From Daedaleopsis sinensis (taxonomy: Eukaryota > Basidiomycota > Agaricomycetes > Polyporales > Polyporaceae): a stretch of 64,000 nt of DNA. Under the pieces are notes generated by a model. It was not told the origin of the DNA. It saw only the letters and a program-made list of their open reading frames with translations, and made no database searches. A program made the position numbers and the translations under genes. This document shows positions 47,447 to 58,335 of the stretch, piece after piece. Numbering within the stretch: position 1 is the stretch's first letter; each line of letters begins with the position of its first letter. The stretch covers positions 2,480,001-2,544,000 of the forward strand of contig CM066311.1 in the NCBI GenBank assembly GCA_033807695.1. Direction: 5' to 3'.

Positions 47447-48050
47447 TTCGTAGAGCAGAGATGATGCAGAAGAGCTGCGGAGGAGGCGAACGGTGAGGGA
47501 CTGTGTGGATGTGCCGAAGAAGCCAGGCGTTGCAAGCTTATGTTGAACATTGAGGACAAAGAGTTTTGTGTTGTGCGCCTGGCGCCACGCAGAGAGGCGA
47601 CGTCGACAGACAAGGCAAGGCGAGTCACCTCCTAGTTTAATTCATTGACACGAGTAGACAAATCAATAACAATCAAGCCAAGGATCCAAAGACGAGTGCG
47701 CATTGCATACACCCACGCAGGCTGAGCGCTGAGCACCCTGAGGACTCCGGCGGATGAGGGGACTGGATCTAGATCTGGATCTAGATCTTGCCGAGCAACC
47801 GCATTAGACCGTTCCATGCCCGCACCAAAGGCTGCCCATTCTCTACTCCCCATTGCTGCTCTACTCCCCATTAATGCTATAACGCACTGGCACTATGGTC
47901 ATGTGTTCTTTTGTCCCTCGTATGCATAATCGTGAAGGTGTTTCTGTCCACGAACTTCCTGTCCAACTTCAGTCCGACGTACACCACTTTCCACACTGAA
48001 TACTATCCACTCACCACTTGCTCTGGTCTTCACCGTCTGCGTCTACCACA

Positions 48051-50754
48051 ATGCTGCCAGCTCTCTCCAGCATGCCTCGGTTTCTGGGAGGCTCCGCTCC
48101 TGGTGCCCTCGACAGCACCCAGCCCGATCGAGTACTTTCCACCCCTGCATCAACCCTCTTCTTCGCCACATTCAACCCATCGGCCGCTACTGGTCCTCGC
48201 ATCGAGGATCCCTCTAAAACGCATGCTCGCTCCGGGAGCCGCATCGTCATAGAACACACACCTGGTAGAAATATGGAGTGGAGGGCCATTCCTGCTGCGC
48301 GTCTTGCACCTGGCGTTCAAGACGAAGGGAAATGGCCAAGGTCTGTTGACATTTGCGGGTGAGTGCAAGTGCTACTCACATCATTAGTCTGTTAACCCCC
48401 TTCTTTCAAGGCAACTCTGTATTTGCTCGCGAGAGCAGTGGGAGATATACAAGCTCGATCCGGCATACGATTGTTTCGTGCCTTTCAACGGCCACCCTGC
48501 TGTGACATCTCGTGGACCGGAAAGCATTCCAGACCGTGGGTCTCGCAAGCGTCCACTAGCCGAGGAGAAGACCTCGGAGCCTGGCTTGACGCCTGCAGAG
48601 ACAGCAGCTCCTCCTCCAAAGGTGCGCAAGACCGCTCCCAAACCCATTGCTCGGACGCCGTCAGCGACAACGAGAAGCAAATCGAAGGCGAATGCAGAAC
48701 AACAGCAGCTGCTTGCCGAACAGTCTACTCCTGCTCAGCTCGAGACAAAAGTGAAGCCGAAGCCAAAGGTCAAGGTGGCAACGAAGGCGACGAAGGCAAA
48801 GACAGCGCCGAGCGATGGTGCTGGTTCGACCCGGACCCGAGCGCAAGCAAAATCGGCGAAGGCGGCTCCAGAAGCACCAATGACAAATGTCCCTCCTCCA
48901 CATGCTCCTCCGCCCGCTCCTCAGCCCATCTCTCCGAATGCACCTCCCCCTGTCGCTCCTCCACATACTCCTCAGCCCGTCCCTCCGCCCGTCCCTCCGC
49001 CCGTCTCTCAGCCCGTCCCTCCGCCTGTCTCTCACCCGCCGTCGTCCAGAACGAATGTGAACCCTGGTGTCCTAAATCCCGACAACGGTACCTCCACCGA
49101 GCCACAAGAGCCCGTCGCTCCGCCTGTCACTCACCTGCCACAGTCGTGCACGACCACAAGCAGTGCTGTTGAGGAAGAGTTGCCCCCCGGAGTCTACTTT
49201 GCTCCATCTAGCTCCACACCGTCAGCCACCAGCAAAGGGAAGGGTAGGGAGACTGCTACAACGGAGGTTCTGACTGGACGGCCTGAAGTCCATGTGCCCC
49301 CCTTTTCTCGCACTGACAGGCATGCTCCCTCACAACCCTCTAGTATGGACCACCACCCTTCTGCGTCGTCGTCCATCCCACCACCAACCGTCCTTCCACC
49401 CTCAGACACACCGTCTTCCTCGTTCACATACCTCCATGCGCGCCCTTGTCCGACCGGTGAACCGCTTCCGGCACAAGCCACATGGACTTTTGGTGGTCCG
49501 TTCGGTCCGTCCGGGCCGGCAGCCGAACCTGAGACCGGTGCCGCCTCTCCGGAGGGCTTCCTGCCGACAGCCCAAGCAGATGTGCCCGTGGCCGAATCTC
49601 ACCCCTTGAATGACGCACAGGCGTTGCATGAGCAGGACACCGACGTTCCGATGTCAGAGAACATCTGCGATGACGGCACACGAGTTCCCAAACGCCGAGG
49701 TACGTGACGCTTCGACCCGCATTCTTTTCGTATCTGACCGTCTGCTATAGCTAGCACCTTAGACCCTGAAGAGAACGCCGAAGCACCAAACAAACGCCGC
49801 TGTACCGAGCAAGTCAGCCCCACCCCCCAGGCCAAAGTGCGGGAAGATCGTGTCCATGAACGTCGCAAGACCAAACCTTCCACTAAGCGGGCCACGGAGC
49901 TAGAGGAAGATACCAAGGCAGAACGGATTGAGCGCATAGCTCGGGAGCATTGGGCACGAGTATTTGCGGCTTACTCTCCCAACCAGGCAGCGGAGGGGGC
50001 AGGAAGTGGTCAGGGGGAAGGAGATGCGTCCGTCGAAGTCGAGGACGAAGCCACCCGATCCTGTAACATTGAGGAATCCCGACGCAAGCTCGCCGAGCTT
50101 GAACGCGACCGACCCCTGTGGGAGGCACAAGCTCGCAAGCATGCGCAGGAAGTGAAGATGGAAGCGGCTAGAAAGGCTGAGCAAGCGGCTAGAGAAGCTG
50201 AAGAAGCTCGGCTTCGCGCAGAGGAAACCCCACAGCAGAAGAAGCAGAGAGCGCAAGACGAAGCAGCTGCAGCGGCTCGCGCTGAAGCAGAACGACGTGC
50301 CTTAGAACGTCGGCAAGTCACCGCACGCCTGCGCAATGAGCGCCGTGAGCAGGACCTTGCTCAATGGTCAGGTCGCTGGTCCCTTTTACGCGCAGTTCAG
50401 CGATACCTCGCTCTCTGCAACGAGTTTGACCACACGCGTTTTTCTCCCGATAACCCGGTTGTCTTTGAAACCTTGCCTTGGCCGACTCTGCGATCTCCAC
50501 GCAACTTCAGGTATGAAGACATCAATTGGGATACTATATCCACATTCTTCTCAGTCGCATACGACAAGCTTGACAAAACCGAATATGTCGCCGTCATCAA
50601 GGAGAGCCACAAGCGCTTTCATCCGGACCGCTGGTGTGCTCGAGGCGTCTTCAAGGACCTCGAGGACGGAGAAGAACAGCTTCTCATAGACGCAGTCACG
50701 AAGGTCTCACAAGTGCTCACCCCCATTTGGCGTCAACTTCACAGGCCGGATTGA
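48051..50754 (+). CDS. 866-aa coiled-coil protein with a C-terminal J-domain-like HPD module
   Basis: Exons 48051-48358, 48411-49699 and 49751-50754 join in phase. The N-terminal 130 residues include DICGQLCICSREQWEIYKLD. The middle is disordered, first Ala/Lys-rich and then strongly Pro-rich (PPPVPPPVSQPVPPPVSHP). After residue 540 comes a long charged coiled coil (EESRRKLAELERDRPLWEAQ, KAEQAAREAEEARLRAEET). The last 120 residues form a compact module with LPWPTLRSPRNFRYEDINWD, then VIKESHKRFHPDRW and a helix. The HPD placed after a basic helix resembles J-domains and the NFKBIL1-like proteins, suggesting an Hsp70 co-chaperone-like or protein-binding role. This architecture recurs in Agaricomycetes. 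Function is inferred. Confidence 0.72.
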
Positions 50755-51091
50755 GCATTATATTGGTCTAGCAGCAGTTGACGATCTGTCTTTACTGTAT
50801 ATTCTACTCACTAATGCGACACATTCTGCGATATTGAACGTGGTGTGGCGGCGCACTGGTGACGCGTCTGTCACAGGGAATCGTCACTCTTGGTCGGACA
50901 GACAAAGCAACGAGCGCGACCTCGTGTTAGCAGTGAACGTGTTGCAGACAAAGGATGGGGCACATGCGGATGTTAAGAGTCATCGACGGTGGGCTTGGGC
51001 TTTCCCCCTGCACACCCTTCTACTTTCCCCCCCGCTGACGCGCCACTTCCAGTTCTCGTCCCACACCTCCTTCTCCTCACTGTAACCGAAA

Positions 51092-52416
51092 ATGGCCCTT
51101 TCACGTTGCCAGTAAGTCGCTCTACATGCACGACTAGCCTCAGCTGATATATCTGTGAGCTAGAATCAAGTTGTGTTGCAGTTACCCCAAGATTGAGTTC
51201 ACAATGTCCTCCAAGTCAGACACCATTGGAAACTACCATGAAAGCCACGACGTTCTCAACATGAACGTCAACGTCGCCTTCGCCACCCTCAATGCTGATG
51301 CTGGGAACATGCATGGCAGTAAGCATCACTTTGTTCATTGTATTGCGCCCCATCCTTGACGCCGCACTTAGGGGCCATCATCGTCATCAATAGTGAGAAG
51401 GGGAAGGCCTGCTTTGCGAAGTGGATTGATCCTCAGTGGAGCTTTGGCTGGGACAAGGCGAGTTCTTCACTCTCACGTCACGTTAGTCTCTCTACTCATC
51501 CCCAATAGCACGACCGGATTTTCCATTGGGAGATCCCTACCAGCGATGGCTTGCGCTGCTACCGCTTGGCCTTCTACGACGAGTCGACGCTAGACTTCTT
51601 TGCGAGCTGGTACGAAGAAGGCAAGGAGATCGCCAGCCGCGCACGCTATCTTGGGCTTCCTCCGATCGAGCAGGTCCCTATTTTGGACGACGACTGTGAG
51701 GCAGAAGACGATCAGGTGGTTGGCAACATCCATGCCGGCTTCGCTCACGCTGCGACGGCCTCTGACGACGTGTACCACGTTGGTGCTGATGGTGCTCTTG
51801 TTGCCCCCGCCGGCGATGCTGAGATCCGCGCTGGTGAGTTCAACTCTGGCCTCCCTTACTGACGTCGCTGATGCCGTTCTCCCGGCGTAGATTCTGCTCA
51901 TGCCGACGGCGCTCAAGCCGACGCTGCTCATGTCGACGGCGCTCAAGCCGACGCTGCTCATGTGGACGGCGCTCAAGCCGACGCTGCTCGCGCTCAAGCC
52001 GTCACTAGCGGCGGCACCGAAGTAGCTGGAGTCGACAACGCCAACGTTGCTGCCTTCCTCGCTGGCGGCGCTAAGCCTGCTCAAGTCCACCACACCGACA
52101 CTGCGGCCAGGCTGGCTGCCACTGTCAAGTACGTACTATCACTGACGTCTCACCCGGCCGAGACGTGCTTACTGATGCTGGCTGACGCAGGGCACGAGGG
52201 ACCAGGGCGCGAGGGATCACGTCTGATTATCCGGTGGAAACGCTCTGGATGGCCCTAGGTGCACTGGGTCGCAAGGTTTGTGCGCCGTTCAGCGGCGAGC
52301 ACCCGGGATACTTCGAGATCATAAGCTTGCTCTTCAAGCTCATGATTGTCGGCGTCATACGCATGGTCCTGATCACCTCCTCGGCGGTCGTGGCTTGCCT
52401 CATCAAGTTGTTGTAG
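51092..52416 (+). CDS. Tail-anchored protein with HVDGAQADAA repeats
   Basis: Six exons join in phase. They start with a 20-nt first exon (MALSRC) and include an unusual GC-AG intron (51458-51508). The N-terminal half reads NSEKGKACFAKWIDPQWSFG, HDRIFHWEIPTSDGLRCYRL and LDFFASWYEEGKEIAS, a likely folded domain I cannot name. Then come three 10-residue repeats encoded by a 30-bp minisatellite (51900-51990). The last exon encodes a hydrophobic tail, EIISLLFKLMIVGVIRMVLI, ending six residues after CLI, typical of tail-anchored membrane proteins. About 340 residues in total. It follows the HPD-module gene by about 340 bp in the same direction. Confidence 0.65.
51896..51990 (+). repeat. 30-bp coding minisatellite, three units
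   Basis: Units of CTCATGTCGACGGCGCTCAA with GCCGACGCTG following differ at single bases, and each encodes ten residues. Confidence 0.92.
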
Positions 52417-52419
52417 AGT

Positions 52420-54500
52420 CCGCGGACGTTAATGTAGAGCTCGAGGTTGAGCTTCGATCTGTGCCAAGTTTTCCTTGAATAGTGTCTGTACTGTTACGCT
52501 TCAATAGAACGTGTTACTGCTCCTGCCTGCATAAGCTACGAGAAGTATCCAGTGCGGTTGATGGTCGTCGAGCGAGTCGGGCTTGAGCGCTGAGCGCTGA
52601 GCGCTTGAGCACGGGCGGCGGCGCGGCGCGCAGACGACACCTAGTGCCTGCGCGCCCGCCGCCCGTACAGCGCCCCATCGAATGTCAACAAATTAAGGTT
52701 CAGTCACGTGTGAGGACGCGTCGCGCGCGACGCGCTCTAGCCGCTCATGCATATATAAGTGGAGTGCAAGACAGACCGATTCCCCACCCCCCTGCACTGA
52801 GTGTAGCGGGGTCTGTCCACTCCTGCGAATAGCCGTCCGTGCATGACAGCCCTTCTGCGCGGACATTCGTGGCATTCGTGGGAGGACGCGGCCAGCCACC
52901 TCTCGCTGACACCGAGTTGAGGCGCCTGCTACGGACGTCGCCTACGTGCATGACAGCCCCTCTGCGCGCCAGGTGAAGAACTTCAAGGTAAGTGCGACTC
53001 ATCATTCGGTGAGTGTTATTCGATTTTAGATGGGTCTGAACTCTGCAATTGGAGGGATACGGGTAAGCATTATGTATGTAGCCTTTCGTTGAACTATATC
53101 AGTGTTATCTGCCTGGTAAACATCGGGTGAGGAGTCCGCGTCAACTGTCACGCGCACGGCCAACGAAGAGGTCTTGACGCGGCCTCCGCTGCTTAGCGTC
53201 ACGCGCTGAAGCTGCCGATGTCTGAACGCCGCGCACCACTTCTTCTTAGGGGTGGGGCGCTCCCGGACCTCGTCCGCACGCCTGCGCGAACGTGTGAGAC
53301 TCGGCCGTGCCGCCCTCGATCATCTCGCTCGCCGCCGCGCCCCTAACAGGTCACGTTCAGTCTACAATCGCCGTGGGTGTGAGCAGAGGGCCACGTTGCC
53401 CTCCGAGGGCACGAGCGGGAGCGGAGGCGGCGCCGGCGTGATGCACGAGATCGCGGGGAAGCCGACGGCGAGCGGGGGTCGACACTCGCCAGGGAGGTCT
53501 GGACAGTAGACGCGGAGTTGGTGAGGGGGTGCGCGTTGAACGGCCGCTGGAGGGTGTTATGCGCGGGGAGGATCTCGTCGAAGACGACGAGCGTGCAGCA
53601 GCCCTCGCGCGATGAGAGCGTGAGGCGCTGGCCTTCCGGGGACCTGCGTGGCGTGCTCGGTGAACGGCTGCGCCAGTGCGGTACCGGGATGGGCGGGGAC
53701 GTACCATGACTCGTCGTAGCACGGCTTGGTGAGGAGACAGACTGAGACTGGCCCAGCTTGCCTATGTGTCGTCCCCTGGTACCCAGCGATCGACGCACCA
53801 TCTCTCGCTGAGTCGCCTGGGGCGCGCGGGCGGCCACAGCGCTGTGACTCACCGGGGCTCTGATCTCTCTCTTCCTCTTGCTACTTCTCCTCCTCCCCCC
53901 CCTCCTCCCCGGGTCCCTGACCGTAGGACTTGCTCGTCCCTGCGTGACCAAGTGCGGGCGCGCGACACGTCACCGGGCAGCCGTACGCATCCACGTCTAT
54001 GCCCTCGTCCGTGCGGGGCGTCGTACTGTAGGTATGATTAGATCAGAAGCGTTGGAGAAGGGCACCAGACTCACGTCGTCGAAGCAGGTGCCAGGTGGGG
54101 CGGAGCGTGCGTGTAGACGCTGTGGGTGCTGCGTCGGCCGACGGCGTGGCGGAGGTTCCGCAGAAACTTCAGAGGGCCGCCCTCGCGGCTCAGCATCGTT
54201 TGGTACCGAGTAGATACGGTGTGAGCTGTCTCGATGGAGAGCGGTGTGGGCGAGGACGTCGAGCGGGAGATCGAGGTCGCCGTCGGAGACCATGGCGCTA
54301 AGTACGAGTCTACGACTCGCAAACGCGGTATGGCGCGCTTCTTGATTAGCGCGCAAAACGGCGCCAACCGACTATTTGCGCATCCGCCGTGACGTCGACT
54401 ACCTACTCCGTCTTTCGCAACGCCATCCGCCGTCGATTACTTACTCTGTCTTTTGTTCCCGCAACGCTAGTAAGTTCTCTGCTTGCTCACTCTGATTCTT
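52420..54500. other. GC-rich stretch with ambiguous coding potential
   Basis: GC content rises clearly above the neighbours. Frames open on both strands. The minus strand has protein-like pieces (DLDLPLDVLAHTALH near 54280; SWYVPAHPGTALAQPFTEHA near 53700) but I could not join them. A perfect palindrome, GCGTCGCGCGCGACGC, lies near 52717, and TGAGCGC words are tandem near 52584. It may be an unrecognised or decayed gene. Confidence 0.35.
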
Positions 54501-54523
54501 AATTGACACTTCTTAGTGAAACG

Positions 54524-56339
54524 GGCACACGTGGAGACCATTTCCAGGGAAGAAGCGGCCGACCATGTTATTCAGAAACTGTTAGTGCGACGCAGGTTAC
54601 AGACCCAGTCTCTTACTACCCTCCCAGGTTCTCGATGCGCGTTGAGGAGGACGAGGACGCCCTGGCCATATTTACCCCAGACCGCCTTCAAACCATCGTT
54701 CTTGCAGCTGAACAGGGGGCAGAAGACCCGCTGATGGCTGGAGTTGCGCCTGTGATTGAAGCGACGAACGCGAACACTGACACGGCCCCCACTGTCGTCG
54801 AAACGTTGGTGAGGTGGATCCTAACGTCTTCTCGTGTCTAGAAACTAACCTATTTAACGCTCATAGTCGCGTGCCGAGAAGCAGAAGCGCAGGAGACTAG
54901 GGTGGTTTAACAAAAAGGTTGCGAAAGGCGAGAAGCACCCCGCCGAAAAGGTTCTGGACGCAGTCGTGAGTATCCTCTTTGCCGCCCCTCATCCTCGCAC
55001 CCACCGATCGACCTCGGCAGACTGCTGCCGGAGTGCTCCCCGCCACCGTCGATGGATGGTCTGGAAAAGACTACAATCAGCGCGCGTACGATGGGAAAAT
55101 GCTTCAGAAGATGTACGACTCCGGGGAGCTTCACGCGCTGATGAAGAAGGAGGGCTTCCGCCAGGTCCCCTACGATGGGTAGGCGCCATGGATGCTACGA
55201 CGACGACGTATATTTGCTCAGTGTATATTCAGAACGGCAACAATTTTCCTTGCCTCAGACGGCACTATCATCGCCTACCGTGCCAGTGTTCCGGATTGGA
55301 TGACCAAGGACAACAGTCGTCTTTTGGACGAAGTGGAGGCTGCTTGCAAGGAATATATGAAGAAGTGCGGCAGCCTCACTGACAAGATCGTTGCTTTGAA
55401 CCGACGCGGGTTCCATTGGTTCATGATCATCGGCGTGGATCGCCAGATCAAAGCCGTAAGTCCTAGCCCTACTCTCTCTACTCGACGTATTGATGGAAAG
55501 AAACTGCCGTTCAGAGGCCCAGACTGACTGCTTTCCATCGGGCACACCTGGAGCATTCTGACGCTCTCGTCAACGACCCTAATGGTCCTATCAGGCGCGT
55601 CATGTAAGTGTTTCCACCTTTCGACGTGGGTTCCGCGCTGATAGTCCTGAGCAGCAACCATGCTGCAAAGTGCTTTCAACAGCGTTTTCCTGCGTTAGTA
55701 GACCGTGTCGTCGCATGCCAAGAGTCCTTGAAAAGGATGGGCTATGAGGACGATATCGCCTGTCCCAAATACGGATATTGGTACAATTTCTGCATCAATG
55801 GTCCCCGAGGAAACGTCCGTGGAGTCATGACGAAACCTCATGTCGATGCAAAGAACCTGGCACTTATGATGTGCGCAGTTTTTGTGTACGGTGAGTGCTC
55901 AAGTGAAGTTCGGTTTCCAGCTTGGTACTAATTCTACGTAGGCCGTTTCAACTCCAAGGAGAAGGCGTGGCTTGTTCTCTGGGAGGCAGGGCTTATTATT
56001 GAGATCCCTCCTGGAGTCGTGATTCTCTACCCATCGTCACTCTTCATGCATTTCAATGTGAACATCACAGGTAATTGAACTTTAGCGTCGTGACCGGGCT
56101 CAAGCTGACGAGCTTCCACAGACCTTAACTTCGTCACAACTGCTGATGGATCTCGCCCAACCCGCAAGAACGCTCGTCCTTCAAACGAGGTGTCTGGTAG
56201 AGGTTCCATGGTGTTGTTCAACCAGGCCTCCCTGTTCCAGCTTGCCGAGCTCGGGACAACAATCAAGGCGGCGAAGGTTGCGAAGAAGTCGACCAAGGCA
56301 CAGAACGACAGGTTCATCCGGGGGTTGCGCATGCAGTAG
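54524..56339 (+). CDS. 2-oxoglutarate/Fe(II) dioxygenase-like protein (TET/JBP-like agaric family), copy d, cargo
   Basis: About nine exons join over short GT-AG introns. Ordered segments are EDEDALAIFTPDRLQTIVLA, KVAKGEKHPAEKVLDAV, VDGWSGKDYNQRAYDGKMLQ and IVALNRRGFHWFMIIGVDRQ. The catalytic core is TKPHVDAKNLALMMCAVFVY (HxD = HVD), RFNSKEKAWLVLWEAGLIIE, IPPGVVILYPSSLFMHFNVN (second metal His) and GRGSMVLFNQASLFQLAELG (likely 2-oxoglutarate Arg). All expected metal and cofactor residues are present, unlike the three dead copies to the left. Related enzymes oxidise methyl groups on DNA bases, but substrate cannot be read here. The N-terminal exon near 54590 needs a frame change to join, so the first 25 residues and the start are uncertain. 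Confidence 0.6.
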
Positions 56340-56475
56340 AGTACACATACGTCTCACATACATCTTAAGACAGCTGGTTACAAATAGGATGTATGTTGAA
56401 GTTCGGCCAGAGGAGTCAATACTAGTCAGTACAACTTCGAGTCAAAGGAGGCGACCCGGTCCGGAAACATCTGGT

Positions 56476-56579
56476 TTCGTCACGTACCCTAGGCCTGGAG
56501 CGCTTGAAGCTCGATGAGCGCTTCGCAATTCTTCTCGACCTCCATCTCTACCTCCACCTCCCGCCACGACATTTTCATG
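56476..56579 (+). repeat. 104-bp direct repeat, first copy
   Basis: Matches 56683-56786 with about four differences, offset by 207 bp. It ends in TTTTCATG. Confidence 0.93.
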
Positions 56580-56682
56580 TCGTCTCGTCCAGCTCGTTCT
56601 CGAACACCTTCTCGCACGCGTCCAGGAGATACGAATATAGCATGTTGGGCTGCCGTCCTCCCTCTCGACCGTTGCCGAACGC

Positions 56683-56786
56683 TTCGTCACGTACCCTAGG
56701 CCTGGAGTGCTTGAAGCTCGATGAGCGCTTCGCAATTCTTCTCGACCTCCAACTCTACCTCCACCTCCCGCCACAACATTTTCATG
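56683..56786 (+). repeat. 104-bp direct repeat, second copy, ending at the SUN gene start codon
   Basis: The final ATG of this copy (56784-56786) is the start I chose for the SUN-domain gene. The equivalent ATG of the first copy opens a 40-codon frame. The repeat thus duplicates the 5' untranslated or promoter region. Confidence 0.9.
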
Positions 56787-57871
56787 GTTGGGCCTAAATC
56801 TTCCCCAGGACAGTCTAAAGAGTCGCGCGATCCATATTTTGGGGGGCAGTTTGTGTTCGAAGAGCCATCCCTTAGTAAGTGAATTCTGTCCAGTTCGACT
56901 TCATTATCACGGTACTCATAGGCCGACGACTCGAAGCTCGAAGGCAAGTACACTTCGTGGAGGAGGAGGCTGGGTCACACCTTGCCAACCCATCTACTCC
57001 GATACCATATCTTTCAGCGACATCCCCCGCCTCAAGTCGTGCTTCAGCCCATCCAGGCAAGGTTTCAAGAATGATGTGGCGACAACTATACCTCCCAGTC
57101 CTTATCTCATTCATCCTCCTGATTATTGGCACTTTCACGTTCACCTCCTCCACAAGCTCTGCATTCAATGGGTCTGCCCTCGCTCCTGCAAAGCTCTACG
57201 TCACCTCACGACTCCGCTTCGTCCGTTCCCTCACAACCCGATCTCTCCCGCCAGACCTCACCAAATGTATCGACATTGTTGTCCAGCATGCAATGCTCGA
57301 CCATCTGGGCAGACGTGACTATGCGTTAGCTATTGACGGCGCGAGCATCGTGCCATCGCTCACCTCTGGCCCCTCTCACCAATTCAGCTCGCGACACCCC
57401 GCCGAGGCTGTTCTTCGTCCTAACTTGGACGGGGGACGATGCTGGCAGTTACCTACGGCTCGTGGACAAGTCGGCATTGCCCTTCCCGAGGTCATCCATC
57501 CTTCTCACATCACGATCGACCACATCCCCTCCAAACTGGCAGAAGACCCAGGACAAGCACCCCGTCGAATGACAGCCTGGGGAGCTTTGGACGGTCGCAT
57601 GAACGAGCAACTGTACCATGCTTATATCTCCACGAAGACAGAATCGACTCCTCTCGTGAGTCCTCCCATTACGCAAGGGTACACCTTCGTACCGGTCGCG
57701 GACATCCAGTATACCCTCGAATCCGAACGCCACATCCAGACGTTCCCCGTGTACGACTACATTGCTCAAACTCGCCTCAATTTTGGCGTTTTCGTCATCA
57801 AGGTGCTCGACAATTGGGGCAGCAACTCTACGTGCATTTATAGGATTCGGATACATGGACGCTCGGTGTGA
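56784..57871 (+). CDS. SUN-domain (Sad1/UNC84) single-pass membrane protein, 346 aa
   Basis: Exon 1 (56784-56874) and exon 2 (56922-57871) join in phase. After a basic N-terminal region of about 85 residues comes one membrane span, LYLPVLISFILLIIGTFTF. The C-terminal 200 residues match the SUN fold: RRDYALAIDGASIVPSLTS, a CWQLPTARGQVGIALPEVI strand pair, HPSHITIDHIPSKLAEDP, APRRMTAWGALDG, RHIQTFPVYDYIAQTRLNFG and VFVIKVLDNWGSNSTCIYRI. SUN proteins sit in the inner nuclear membrane and bind KASH partners to link nucleus and cytoskeleton. The length and layout (short nucleoplasmic part, TM, SUN) fit a small fungal SUN protein, although no long coiled coil precedes the domain. Such proteins are multiplied in some Agaricomycetes, perhaps by transposons. 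Confidence 0.85.
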
Positions 57872-58335
57872 CTCACTGGGCTGGCGATCTGGGTGAGTTC
57901 TCATATCTTCGTCAGACATTACACGTCGTGAACTCACGTGTGGCCAGAGAGGTGGGGAACTGCACAGTCTAGGAGATTGAGTAGGAGCTGTGTGGCGATG
58001 CAATTCCAAAGGTGTAGCTGTGCGTCGCTCAACGTGAGTTTGTATCGCTCCATACATGAATGAGAACCTTGTCCTATATTGTCTCGAGTCTGGTATTGCA
58101 TCAAAGAGTGCGTATACGATGTGCCATAGCGACGGCGAGAAACACCTTTGTCAGTTCAGTTGACTCGCCTATTCTCACTTGGCGAAGTGGCTCTTCCTTC
58201 TCTTCCTCACCCACACCACATCTGCACGCACACCTACTAGTAAGACACATACAGCCTCAGGACCGGCGAGCTTGCTGCAGGTTGGCCCTCCGTTGAGGTC
58301 GTGAGTTCTTTGACACTGACAGATTCTCTTCAGGC

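Noticed and set aside
53343..53951. A 202-codon minus-strand frame in the GC-rich stretch
   Set aside because: It is Arg/Ser/Pro-rich with no motif, and the neighbouring frames look equally open, so I could not choose a coding frame.
56580..56682. Minus-strand LLDACEKVFENELDETT, resembling a piece of a Sin3-type protein
   Set aside because: It is under 30 codons, ends in a stop, and overlaps the duplicated 5' region of the SUN gene; it could be chance.
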